Shown: positions 46,275-54,257 of the stretch, piece by piece
Layout: every line of letters begins with the position of its first letter
Position numbering within the stretch: the stretch's first letter is position 1
Source: Burkholderiales bacterium JOSHI_001
GTDB taxonomy: Bacteria; Pseudomonadota; Gammaproteobacteria; Burkholderiales; Burkholderiaceae_C
Assembly (NCBI GenBank): GCA_000244995.1
Contig: CM001438.1
Span: forward strand, 2,132,090-2,196,089
DNA length: 64,000 nucleotides
Reading direction: 5' to 3'
Translations under genes and position numbers: made by a program
The notes under the pieces: model-generated
The model's database searches: none
Told to the model about the DNA's origin: nothing
Seen by the model: only the letters and a program-made list of their open reading frames with translations

Positions 46275-46864
46275 CAGCGCTTGTCGCGCGGCACGCGGCC
46301 CATCAGGAAGAACTCGTCGTTGGGCCGCATGCCGATGAGGTTGGCCATGCGGTTGGACAGGCCGAAGAAGGCGGTGATGGCGCCGATGTCCCAGATGTCC
46401 TCGTCCGAGAAGCCGTGCGCGTGCAGGGCGGCGTAGTCGGCATCGTCCACCTCCTGCGAGCGCAGGCAGACCTTCAGCGCAAAGTCCAGCATGGCGTGCT
46501 GGCGCGGTGTGATGTCGGCCTTGCGGTGGTTCACCGCCACCTGGTCGGCCACCAGGGGCTTTTTCTCGTAGATGCGCAGGATGGCCCCATGCGCCACCAC
46601 GCAGTACAGGCATTGGTTGGCCGCCGAGGTGGCCACGATGATCATCTCGCGCTCACCCTTGCTGAGGCTGCCGCTCTCCTTCAGCAGCAAGGCATCGTGG
46701 TACGCCACGAAGGCGCGCCATTCGTCGGGCCGGTGCGCCAGCGCCAGGAAGACGTTCGGCACGAAGCCGGCCTTGGCCTGCACGGCCAGGATGCGCTCGC
46801 GGATGTCCGCGGGCAGGTCGCCCAGTTCGGGCACGGGGAAACGGCTGATCGGCGGCTTGCTCAT
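46274..46864 (-). CDS. AhpD-like carboxymuconolactone decarboxylase family protein
   Basis: A 196-residue peroxidase-related protein of the CMD/AhpD superfamily. The redox motif is ANQCLYCVVAHGAIL (CxxC plus His, near residues 83-97). The family's SKGEREMIIVATSAAN precedes it and WDIGAITAFFGLSNRMANL follows. Predicted thiol-dependent peroxidase or disulfide reductase. It is in one unit with the downstream aldo/keto reductase, with msbA 10 bases upstream. Confidence 0.87.
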   Translation of the reverse strand: MSKPPISRFPVPELGDLPADIRERILAVQAKAGFVPNVFLALAHRPDEWRAFVAYHDALLLKESGSLSKGEREMIIVATSAANQCLYCVVAHGAILRIYEKKPLVADQVAVNHRKADITPRQHAMLDFALKVCLRSQEVDDADYAALHAHGFSDEDIWDIGAITAFFGLSNRMANLIGMRPNDEFFLMGRVPRDKR

Positions 46865-46874
46865 GGGGTCTCCA

Positions 46875-48602
46875 TCAGGAACGGAACTGCATTGCGTGCA
46901 GGCGCGCGTACAGGCCGCCGGCGGCCAGCAACTGCGCGTGCGTGCCTTGCTCCACCACCCGGCCGGCGTCCAGGGTCACGATGCGGTGGGCGCGTTCAAT
47001 GGTGGACAGGCGGTGGGCGATGACGATGGTGGTGCGCTGCTTCATCAACAGCTCCAGCGCCTGCTGCACCGCGTGTTCGCTTTCGCTGTCCAGTGCCGAG
47101 GTGGCTTCATCCAGGATGAGCACCGGCGCGTCCTTGTAGATGGCGCGCGCGATGGCCATGCGCTGGCGCTGGCCGCCCGAGAGCTGGTTGCCGTTGTGGC
47201 CCACCAGGGTGTGGATGCCCTGCGGCAGGCCCTGTGCAAAGGCCAGCAGGTTGGCCCCGGCCAGCGCGGCACGCACGCGCTCTTCGTCCAGGTCGCCCCC
47301 CAGCGCCACATTGGCGGCCACGCTGTCGTTGAACAGCACCACGTCCTGGCTCACCAGCGCGAACTGTCGTCGCAGCGCGGCCACGTCCCAATCGGCCAGC
47401 GGCACGCCATCCAGCAGCACCTGGCCGCCGGTGGGGTCCACGAAGCGCGGCAGCAGGTGGATGAGCGAGGACTTGCCCGCGCCCGACGGCCCCACCAAGG
47501 CCACGGTTTCGCCGGGGTTGAATTCCAGCGTCACCTTGTCCAGCGCTGCGGCCTGGTCGTCGCGGTATCGCAGGCTCACGTCCTGCAACTTCACGCGGCC
47601 CTGCGCGCGCGCCACCTGGTGGCTGCCACCCACTTCGGCGGGACTGGACTCGATGAGCTCGATGCCGCGTTCCACCGACACCAGACCGCGAACGATGGGC
47701 GTGGTGACGTCGGACAGGTGCTTCATCGGCGCCACCAGCATCAGCATGGCGGTGACGAAGGCCACGAAGCCGCCCACCGTGGCGTTGCTGGCACCCTGGC
47801 TCTGCCACAGCGCCACCACGATCACGGCCGACAGCGCCACCGCGGCCAGCATCTGCGTGAGCGGCGTCATGGTGCCCGAGGCCACCACCGACTTCAGGAT
47901 CAACTGGCGCAGCCGCTGGCTCTGGTCGCGAAAGCGCTGCGCTTGCGACGCGCCAGCGCCGTGCAGACGCACCAGGCGCCAGGCCTGCACGTTTTCTTCC
48001 ACGGTGTAGGCCAGTTCGTCGGTGGCGGTCTGTGTGTTCTGCGCCAGGCGGCGCAGGCGGTGGCCGATGTGGCGCATGGCCAGGCCCACCGCCGGCAGCA
48101 GCACCGCCACGAACAGCGTGAGCGACCAGTTCAGCCACAGCAGGTAGCACAGCAGGGCCAGCAGGGTGAGCGTGTCCTTCACCAGCGTGAGCAGCGCGCT
48201 CACCAGCAGGTTCGAGCCGTTCTGCGCTTCGTACACCAGCGTGTTGGTCAGGCTGGATGCGCTGTAGCGCGAGAACAGCGCCGGCTGCGCCGTCACCAGG
48301 CGCTGGAACATGCCCTCGCGCAGGTTCTGCACGCCGCGGTTGGCGGCCCAGGCCAAGCCGTACTGGGCGATGAAGCCGGCCAGCCCGCGGATGACAAACA
48401 GGCCGATGATGGCCACCGGCACCATCCACAGGGGCAGCGACGCGCTGGAGAATCCCCGGTCCAGCAGCGGCTTCATCAGCGCGGGGATGGCCGGTTCGGT
48501 GGCCGCGGCCACCAGCGCGCCCATGGCGGCCGCCACCAGGCCGGCCCGGCCCTGGGCGAAGTACGGCGCAATGCGCCCGAAACGTTGCAGCAATGAAGAC
48601 AT
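46875..48602 (-). CDS. msbA: lipid A export ABC transporter MsbA
   Basis: A 575-residue half-transporter: six transmembrane helices (residues 1-310), then an ATPase domain with Walker A GPSGAGKSS, signature LSGGQRQRMAIARAI and Walker B VLILDEATSALD. MsbA flips lipid A-core across the inner membrane. The shared intergenic region with tolB (48603-48754) contains TACAAT at 48676-48681, a plausible -10 for tolB. Confidence 0.9.
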   Translation of the reverse strand: MSSLLQRFGRIAPYFAQGRAGLVAAAMGALVAAATEPAIPALMKPLLDRGFSSASLPLWMVPVAIIGLFVIRGLAGFIAQYGLAWAANRGVQNLREGMFQRLVTAQPALFSRYSASSLTNTLVYEAQNGSNLLVSALLTLVKDTLTLLALLCYLLWLNWSLTLFVAVLLPAVGLAMRHIGHRLRRLAQNTQTATDELAYTVEENVQAWRLVRLHGAGASQAQRFRDQSQRLRQLILKSVVASGTMTPLTQMLAAVALSAVIVVALWQSQGASNATVGGFVAFVTAMLMLVAPMKHLSDVTTPIVRGLVSVERGIELIESSPAEVGGSHQVARAQGRVKLQDVSLRYRDDQAAALDKVTLEFNPGETVALVGPSGAGKSSLIHLLPRFVDPTGGQVLLDGVPLADWDVAALRRQFALVSQDVVLFNDSVAANVALGGDLDEERVRAALAGANLLAFAQGLPQGIHTLVGHNGNQLSGGQRQRMAIARAIYKDAPVLILDEATSALDSESEHAVQQALELLMKQRTTIVIAHRLSTIERAHRIVTLDAGRVVEQGTHAQLLAAGGLYARLHAMQFRS

Positions 48603-48754
48603 GGATGGAAACCGCAGGGAACACCCGCCACCGGGCGCAGACACCGGCGCTCACGATTATCAATGGCGCGCTGCCTACAATCGGCCGCCTAGAACGACTT
48701 ACCCCCTCGCGATGGCACGGAACCCGCGCCAGCGAAGCGAATCCACCACAGTCG

Positions 48755-50050
48755 ATGCCTCCATTGCCCCTCTTGCCTTTGCCCCAACGCCGCCATTGCC
48801 TGGGCCTGGTGGCCGCCGCTCTGGTGCTGCCCCGGCTGGCCGCCGCCCAGTTCCGTGTGGAAATCTCCGGTGTGGGTGCCACGCAGTTGCCGGTGGCCAT
48901 CACGAAATTCCGCGACGAAGACAAGAGCGGCCAGCCCATCTCGGCCATCGTGCGCGCCGACCTGGAACGCAGCGGCGTGTTCCGGTTCGTCGATTCGTCG
49001 GGCGACCTGGATGAACTGGCCCGGCCGGTGTTCACCGACTGGCGCGGCCGCGGCGCCGACGCGCTGGCCGCCGGGTCGGTGTCGCGCCTGGCCGACGGGC
49101 GCTTCGACGTGCGCTATAAGCTCTGGGACGTGGTGCGCGGCACCGACCAGGGCGGGCAAAGCCTGGCCGTGGTGGCCGCCGACCTGCGGTTGGCGGCGCA
49201 CCGCATCGCCGACGCCATCTACGAAAAGCTGGCCGGCGACAAGGCGGTGTTTTCCACCCGCATCGCCTATGTCACCAAGAGCGCCAACCGCTTCACGCTG
49301 CGCGTGACCGATGCCGACGGCGAGGGCGGCCAGGTGGCGCTGGCCAGCGCTCAGCCCATCATTTCGCCGGCCTGGTCGCCCGACGGGCGTTCGCTGGCCT
49401 ATGTGTCCTTCGAGCAAGGCAAGGCCAGCATCTATGTGCAAGATGTGGCCAGCGGCCAGCGCCGCGCGGTGGCCAACCACCGCGGCAGCAACAGCGCGCC
49501 GGCCTGGTCGCCCGACGGCAACCAGTTGGCCGTGGCCTTGTCGCGCGACGGGCTGACCCAGCTGTACCTCATCGACCGCCAGGGCGAGCGCCTGCAACGC
49601 ATCACCAACAGCCCTGCCATCGACACCGAGCCTTGCTTTTCGCCCGACGGCCGCACGCTGTATTTCGTCAGCGACCGCGGCGGCGGACCGCAGATCTACC
49701 GCATGCCGGCCGGCGGCGGTGCGGCCGAGCGCGTCACCTTCAGCGGCAACTACAACATCAGCCCGGCCATCAGCCCGGACGGGCGCACGCTGGCCTACGT
49801 CACCCGCAATGGCGGCGCCTTCAAGGTGATGACCCTGGACCTGGCCGGTGGCAGCCCGCAGTCGGTCAGCGACACCAGCGACGACGAGAGCCCCAGCTTC
49901 GCGCCCAATGGCAAGCTGATCATCTACGCCACCCGCTCGGGCGGGCGTGACGTGCTGATGACCACCACGCTGGACGGGCGCATCAAGACCCGCCTGCTGT
50001 CCAGCGGCGTGGATGTGCGTGAACCCGTGTGGGGTCCCTACGGTCGTTGA
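48755..50050 (+). CDS. tolB: Tol-Pal system periplasmic protein TolB
   Basis: A 431-residue periplasmic beta-propeller. The signal peptide ends near LPRLAAA. After the N-terminal domain come repeated propeller blades with the SPDGRxL motif (AWSPDGRSLAYVSFEQGKASIYVQD, AWSPDGNQLAVAL, CFSPDGRTLYFVSDR, AISPDGRTLAYV). It interacts with Pal to stabilise the envelope during division. tolQRA are not in the window upstream; msbA is divergent. Confidence 0.95.
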   Translation: MPPLPLLPLPQRRHCLGLVAAALVLPRLAAAQFRVEISGVGATQLPVAITKFRDEDKSGQPISAIVRADLERSGVFRFVDSSGDLDELARPVFTDWRGRGADALAAGSVSRLADGRFDVRYKLWDVVRGTDQGGQSLAVVAADLRLAAHRIADAIYEKLAGDKAVFSTRIAYVTKSANRFTLRVTDADGEGGQVALASAQPIISPAWSPDGRSLAYVSFEQGKASIYVQDVASGQRRAVANHRGSNSAPAWSPDGNQLAVALSRDGLTQLYLIDRQGERLQRITNSPAIDTEPCFSPDGRTLYFVSDRGGGPQIYRMPAGGGAAERVTFSGNYNISPAISPDGRTLAYVTRNGGAFKVMTLDLAGGSPQSVSDTSDDESPSFAPNGKLIIYATRSGGRDVLMTTTLDGRIKTRLLSSGVDVREPVWGPYGR

Positions 50051-50103
50051 CCGTGCCGCCCCTGTTTGATGTGCAACCCCGAATGCCACAAGGAGAACTT
50101 CGC

Positions 50104-50694
50104 ATGCAAGCACGAACCCCGAAGCGCATGAAGTCCCCCGCGCCCCTGCTGCTGTGCCTGGCCACCGCCGCGGCGCTGCTGGCCGGCTGCGGATCGGCCG
50201 TGAAGCTGGAAACCCCCGCGGCCGTGGAGGACCGCACCGGCAAGGCGGTGGACGCCAACGCCGCCAGCGCTGGCGCCGGCACGGCCAAAGGTGGCACCGG
50301 GGGGCCGGCCGGCCAGTCTGGCGTGACCCCGGTGGACCTGGGCAGCAACGCCGGCGGCACGGCCACGCTGGACCGCATCGTGTACTTCGATTTCGACAGC
50401 TTCGTGGTGCGGGACGACTACCGCGGCGCCATCGAAGGCCATGCCAAGGCGCTGGCCGCCGGCAAGGGCAAGCGCATGGTGGTGGAAGGCCACACCGACG
50501 AGCGCGGCGGGCGCGAATACAACCTGGCGCTGGGCCAGAAACGCGCCGACGCGGTGGTCAAAGCCATGGCCCTGGTGGGCGCCCCGGCCGACCGGCTGGA
50601 AGCGGTGAGCTTTGGCAAGGAGCGCCCGGCCGTGGAAGGGCGTGACGAGGCCAGCTGGGCCAAGAACCGCCGCGCCGAACTCAAAGACAAGTGA
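50104..50694 (+). CDS. pal: peptidoglycan-associated lipoprotein Pal
   Basis: A 196-residue outer-membrane lipoprotein. The lipobox LLAGC places the acylated Cys near residue 29. An Ala/Gly/Thr-rich linker leads to the OmpA-like domain (RIVYFDFDSFVVRDDY, VVEGHTDERGGREYNLALGQKRADAV) that binds diaminopimelate. AAGGAG at 50092-50097 precedes the chosen ATG 50104. Confidence 0.95.
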   Translation: MQARTPKRMKSPAPLLLCLATAAALLAGCGSAVKLETPAAVEDRTGKAVDANAASAGAGTAKGGTGGPAGQSGVTPVDLGSNAGGTATLDRIVYFDFDSFVVRDDYRGAIEGHAKALAAGKGKRMVVEGHTDERGGREYNLALGQKRADAVVKAMALVGAPADRLEAVSFGKERPAVEGRDEASWAKNRRAELKDK

Positions 50695-50695
50695 C

Positions 50696-51562
50696 ATGAC
50701 GATCCTCCCGCAATGGCCTTCGGCCATCTCCCCCCAGGGGGCGACGCTGGCGGACCGGCGCAGCCGGATCCGCGGCGTCCGCATGGTTGGGTCGGCGCTG
50801 CTGCTGTTGTTGGCATCGCATGCGCAAGCCGGACTCTTTGACGACGACGAGGCGCGCAAGGCCATCCTGGACCTGCGCACGCGCATCCAGGCGGTGGAAG
50901 AGCAGGGCAAGGCGCGCCAGAACGAACTGGCGGCCGAGCAGACCAAGGCCAATGCGCAGTTGCAGGAACAGCTGCAGCAGATGCGGCGCAGTCTGCTGGA
51001 GCTGAACAACCAGTTGGAGCTGCTGCGCGCCGACCTGGCCAAGCTGCGGGGCCAGGACGAACAACTGGCGCGCGACGTGGCCGAGGTGCAGCGGCGCCAG
51101 AAGGACCTGGCCCAGGGCGTGGACGAGCGCGTGCGCAAGCTGGAACCACAGAAGGTCACGCTGGAAGGCGTGGAGTTCCTGGCCGACGCCGAAGAAAAGC
51201 GCCAGTACGAAGAGGCCTTCGCCGTGCTGCGCGCAGGCGACTTCGACAAGGCTTCGACGCAGTTGATGAGCTTCATGCGGCGCTATCCCGGCAGCGGCTA
51301 CCAGGACGCCGCGCGCTACTGGCTGGGCAATGCGCTGTACGGCAAACGCGACTACAAGGAAGCCATCAACCAGTTCCGCGCCTTCGTCACCCAGGCCCCC
51401 ACGCATGCGCGGGCGCCCGAGGCCTTGCTGGCCATTGCCAACTGCCAGGCCGAGATGAAGGACGCGAAAACCGCCCGCCGCACACTGGACGAGTTGCTGA
51501 AGGCCTACCCCAGCAGCGAAGCCGCAGGGGCCGCGAAGGAGCGGCTGGCCACCCTGAAATAG
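50696..51562 (+). CDS. cpoB: cell division coordinator CpoB (YbgF)
   Basis: A 288-residue periplasmic protein. A hydrophobic signal (MVGSALLLLLASHAQA) leads to a coiled coil (residues about 50-130) and C-terminal TPR repeats (YEEAFAVLRAGDFDKASTQLMSFMRRYPGSGYQDAARYWLGNALY and following), the YbgF layout. The first 29 codons from ATG 50696 come from a GC-rich repeat (50709-50760) inserted between pal and the signal; ATG 50783 is an alternative start that gives a shorter signal. It is the last gene of tolB-pal-cpoB. Confidence 0.9.
   Translation: MTILPQWPSAISPQGATLADRRSRIRGVRMVGSALLLLLASHAQAGLFDDDEARKAILDLRTRIQAVEEQGKARQNELAAEQTKANAQLQEQLQQMRRSLLELNNQLELLRADLAKLRGQDEQLARDVAEVQRRQKDLAQGVDERVRKLEPQKVTLEGVEFLADAEEKRQYEEAFAVLRAGDFDKASTQLMSFMRRYPGSGYQDAARYWLGNALYGKRDYKEAINQFRAFVTQAPTHARAPEALLAIANCQAEMKDAKTARRTLDELLKAYPSSEAAGAAKERLATLK
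50709..50760. repeat. GC-rich dispersed repeat at the cpoB start
   Basis: ATGGCCTTCGGCCAT is a small palindrome followed by CTCCCCCCAGGGGGCGACGC, the core of a REP-like element of the same general type as in dnaE2. It lies between the pal stop and the cpoB signal sequence. Confidence 0.5.
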
Positions 51563-51613
51563 GCCTGCCGTCACCGGCAGCGCGCCGGTGGCCGCGCTTC
51601 TAGAATCCTTGCA

Positions 51614-52729
51614 ATGAGTGACAACGACCTGCTGGCGCTGACGCGCCAGGTGCTGGGGGCTGCCTTCGTCCTGGGCGTGCTGTTCGGTGCCATCGCCCAA
51701 CGCACGCACTTCTGCACCATGGGCGCTCTGGCGGATGTGGTGCACAGCGGCGACTTCACCCGCCTGCGCATGTGGGCCCTGGCCGCCGCCGTGGCCATGC
51801 TGGGCTTCAACACGCTGGTGGCATGGGGCGGTGTGCAGGCAGCCAACACCTTGTATGCGGCGCCGCGTCTGATGTGGCTGTCGCACGCCGTGGGCGGGCT
51901 GATGTTCGGCTTCGGCATGGTGCTGGCTTCGGGCTGCGGCAACAAGACCCTGGTGCGCCTGGGGGGTGGCAACCTGAAGTCGCTGCTGGTGCTGGTGGTG
52001 ATGGGTGTCAGCGCACTGGCCACCCTGCGTGGCATCACCGGCGTGGCGCGCAGCACGCTGCTGGACCCGGTGGTGGTGAGCCTGCCCGCCGGGCAGGATT
52101 TGCCTTCGCTGCTGGCCGGGGCCAGCGGTCTGGGTGTGCCCCTGCTGGCGCTGGGCCTGGGCGCGGCCTTGGCGCTGGCGCTGGCGGCGTGGGCACTGGC
52201 CGACGCGTCGGCACGCGAGGCCGACGCCCTGCTGGGTGGCGTGGGCAGTGGCTTGCTGGTGGTGGCGCTGTGGTGGGTGTCGTCCCACTGGGGCTTCGTG
52301 GCCGAACACCCCCAGACCCTGGAGCCGGCCTTCCTGGCCACCAACTCGCGGCGCATGGAATCCTTCAGCTTCGTGGCGCCGGTGGGTTATGGGCTGGACT
52401 GGCTGATGATGTTCAGCGACAAGAACAACGTCGTCACACTGGGTGTGGCGTCCACACTGGGGGTGGTGTGTGGCAGCGCGGTGGTGGCCCTGGCCACGCG
52501 GCGCTTCCGCTGGGAAGGCTTTGGCGGCGCGGCGGACACCGCGCAGCACATCGTCGGCGCGGTGCTGATGGGCGTGGGCGGCGTCACCGCCCTGGGCTGC
52601 ACCATCGGCCAGGGCTTGTCGGGTGTGTCCACGCTGTCGCTGGGCAGCTTCATCGCGGTGGCGGCCATCGTGGCGGGCGGACTGGCGGCCTTGCACTGGC
52701 AGGTGTGGTGGCTGGAGCGCCAGGCATGA
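51614..52729 (+). CDS. YeeE/YedE family transporter
   Basis: A 371-residue membrane protein of the YeeE/YedE (TsuA) family, associated with uptake of thiosulfate or related sulfur compounds. The conserved cysteines are in RTHFCTMGALADVV, LASGCGNKTLVRLGGGNLKSL and ALGCTIGQGLSGVSTLSLGSF. About ten helices. ATG overlap with tcdA follows. Confidence 0.88.
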   Translation: MSDNDLLALTRQVLGAAFVLGVLFGAIAQRTHFCTMGALADVVHSGDFTRLRMWALAAAVAMLGFNTLVAWGGVQAANTLYAAPRLMWLSHAVGGLMFGFGMVLASGCGNKTLVRLGGGNLKSLLVLVVMGVSALATLRGITGVARSTLLDPVVVSLPAGQDLPSLLAGASGLGVPLLALGLGAALALALAAWALADASAREADALLGGVGSGLLVVALWWVSSHWGFVAEHPQTLEPAFLATNSRRMESFSFVAPVGYGLDWLMMFSDKNNVVTLGVASTLGVVCGSAVVALATRRFRWEGFGGAADTAQHIVGAVLMGVGGVTALGCTIGQGLSGVSTLSLGSFIAVAAIVAGGLAALHWQVWWLERQA

Positions 52730-53505
52730 ACGCCCCCCTGGACCTTCATCTCGAAGCCGACATGGAGCGCCGTTTCGGCGGTCTGCGGCGCCTGTACGGT
52801 GATGCCGGCTACCAGCGCATTCGCGCGGCGCGCGTCGCCGTGGTGGGCCTGGGCGGCGTGGGTTCCTGGGCCGCCGAGGCGCTGGCGCGCAGCGGCGTGG
52901 CGCGGCTGGTGCTGATCGACATGGACCACGTGGCCGAATCCAACATCAATCGCCAGGTGCAGGCCCTGGGCGCTACGCTGGGCATGGCCAAGGGCCAGGC
53001 GCTGCGCGAGCGCATCGCCGACATCCACCCCGGCTGCGAGGTGCTGCTGGTCGATGCTTTCGTGCAGCCCGACAACTGGCCGCAATTGCTGCCGGAGGCG
53101 GTGGATGCCGTGGTCGACGCCTGTGACCAGGTGCGTGCCAAGCAGGTGCTGGCCGAGTGGGCGCTGGCCACCGGTGTCATCGGCCTGTGCGTGGGTGCAG
53201 CCGGCGGCAAACGCCAGGCCCAAGGCGTGGAGGTGGCCGACCTGGCACAGGCCAGCCACGACCCGCTGCTGGCCAAGCTGCGTCAACGTCTGCGCCGTGA
53301 AGGCGCGCCGCGAACGGGCGACCTGGGACTGCGTTGCGTCTTCTCGCGCGAGCATGTGGCCGCTCCGCTGGACGCCGCCTGCGACAGCGACGGCAGCCTG
53401 AATTGCCACGGCTATGGCTCCAGCGTCAGCGTGACGGCCACCTTCGGGCTGGTGGCCGCGGGGGAGGTGTTGAACCGCTTGGTCAGTGCCGCAGAAGGGC
53501 GCTGA
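52726..53505 (+). CDS. tcdA: tRNA threonylcarbamoyladenosine dehydratase TcdA
   Basis: A 259-residue E1-like enzyme that cyclises t6A37 in tRNA to ct6A in an ATP-dependent step. The ATP motif is VAVVGLGGVGSWAAEALARSGV (residues 34-55), with LIDMDHVAESNINRQVQAL after it. The start at 52726 overlaps the stop of the transporter gene. It precedes two tRNA-Lys genes; Lys tRNAs are among the t6A-modified tRNAs, but the link may be chance. Confidence 0.92.
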   Translation: MNAPLDLHLEADMERRFGGLRRLYGDAGYQRIRAARVAVVGLGGVGSWAAEALARSGVARLVLIDMDHVAESNINRQVQALGATLGMAKGQALRERIADIHPGCEVLLVDAFVQPDNWPQLLPEAVDAVVDACDQVRAKQVLAEWALATGVIGLCVGAAGGKRQAQGVEVADLAQASHDPLLAKLRQRLRREGAPRTGDLGLRCVFSREHVAAPLDAACDSDGSLNCHGYGSSVSVTATFGLVAAGEVLNRLVSAAEGR

Positions 53506-53541
53506 ATTTTCCGTGCTAGAATGTTGAGCTCTACAGGCATA

Positions 53542-53617
53542 GGGTCGTTAGCTCAGTCGGTAGAGCAGCGGACTTTTAATCCGTTGGTCGCGTGTTCGAG
53601 TCACGCACGACCCACCA
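53542..53617 (+). tRNA. tRNA-Lys (UUU)
   Basis: Cloverleaf with acceptor GGGTCGT/ACGACCC, D-arm AGCTCAGTCGGTAGAGC, anticodon loop CTTTTAA (anticodon TTT), T-arm GCGTGTTCGAGTCACGC and encoded CCA. TAGAAT at 53517-53522 is a likely -10. Confidence 0.96.
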
Positions 53618-53651
53618 CGCGACAGGTTCCGGCAACGGGACGAAGGTTTCA

Positions 53652-53727
53652 GGGCTCTTAGCTCAGTTGGTAGAGCAGCGGACTCTTAATCCGTTGGTCG
53701 AGTGTTCGAGTCACTCAGGGCCCACCA
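53652..53727 (+). tRNA. tRNA-Lys (CUU)
   Basis: Acceptor GGGCTCT pairs with AGGGCCC (one G-T wobble), anticodon loop CTCTTAA (anticodon CTT), T-arm GAGTGTTCGAGTCACTC, encoded CCA. Its 3' part is the probable attachment site of the lost island. Confidence 0.96.
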
Positions 53728-53734
53728 AAAACTC

Positions 53735-53762
53735 AACGGCCTAGCGGCAGCGCTAGGCCGTT
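53735..53762 (+). terminator. terminator after the tRNA-Lys genes
   Basis: AACGGCCTAGCG pairs perfectly with CGCTAGGCCGTT around GCAG. The T content after it is modest (TTGTGCTTTG), but its position fits the end of the tRNA transcript. Confidence 0.8.
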
Positions 53763-53805
53763 GTGCTTTGTGCGAACCAATCTCGACGCAGGTCAATTTC
53801 GCATT

Positions 53806-53824
53806 TGGCACAAAAACTGGCACA
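53806..53824. repeat. direct repeat TGGCACA before the integrase remnant
   Basis: TGGCACA at 53806-53812 and 53818-53824, separated by AAAAC. Short direct repeats of this kind between a tRNA and an integrase are typical arm-type binding sites. Confidence 0.5.
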
Positions 53825-53866
53825 GCGAGAGAGTGGCGATGAACCGGACCAGCGGGCTCATCGCAC

Positions 53867-54067
53867 ATGCCGACAGTCACCAAACGAGGCAAGTACTGGC
53901 GGGCGCAGGTGCGCCGGCTTGGCTTTCCTCCGCAGTCGAAGCGATTCGACACGAACGCCAAGGCAGAGGCGTGGGCGCGCGTCACCGACTCGGAGTTGGA
54001 CCGCGGCATCTTCGAGTCGCGCGCAGAGGCCGAGCGCACGACGCACGGCGAGGCGCTGGAGTGTTGA
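53867..54067 (+). pseudogene. truncated phage-type tyrosine integrase
   Basis: Only the N-terminal 65 residues or so remain: MPTVTKRGKYWRAQVRRLGF, FDTNAKAEAWARVTDSELDRGIF and the start of the core-binding linker (RTTHGEALE). This is the arm-binding domain of site-specific integrases of genomic islands. The catalytic domain is gone; sequence from about 54062 belongs to an unrelated gene on the opposite strand. The location 140 bases after a tRNA-Lys fits an island inserted there and later lost. Confidence 0.8.
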
Positions 54068-54257
54068 ACCATTGGCGGCTGGCGTCAAACAGACTGATCA
54101 GCGATATCGGCGCGCCGCACACCTGGGATGCCACCTGGACCAAGGCGTCGAATTCAGCTTCCGGCTCGGTGTCCAGCACTTCCAGCCGCTGCAGGGCCTG
54201 CAGGCATTCCGATTCGTCCAGGCGCTTCGGGACCGCTGGCATGTTCACACCCATCAT
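54062..54257 (-). pseudogene. truncated GAF-domain signalling gene
   Basis: The first 65 residues or so are intact: PKRLDESECLQALQRLEVLDTEPEAEFDALVQVASQVCGAPISLISLFDASRQWFN, the start of a GAF domain found in multi-domain sensor kinases and cyclases. After QWFN the reading passes into antisense integrase sequence (TPAPRRASC). Start ATG 54257 overlaps the stop of the upstream kinase gene, so it was the last gene of that operon before deletion. Confidence 0.75.
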
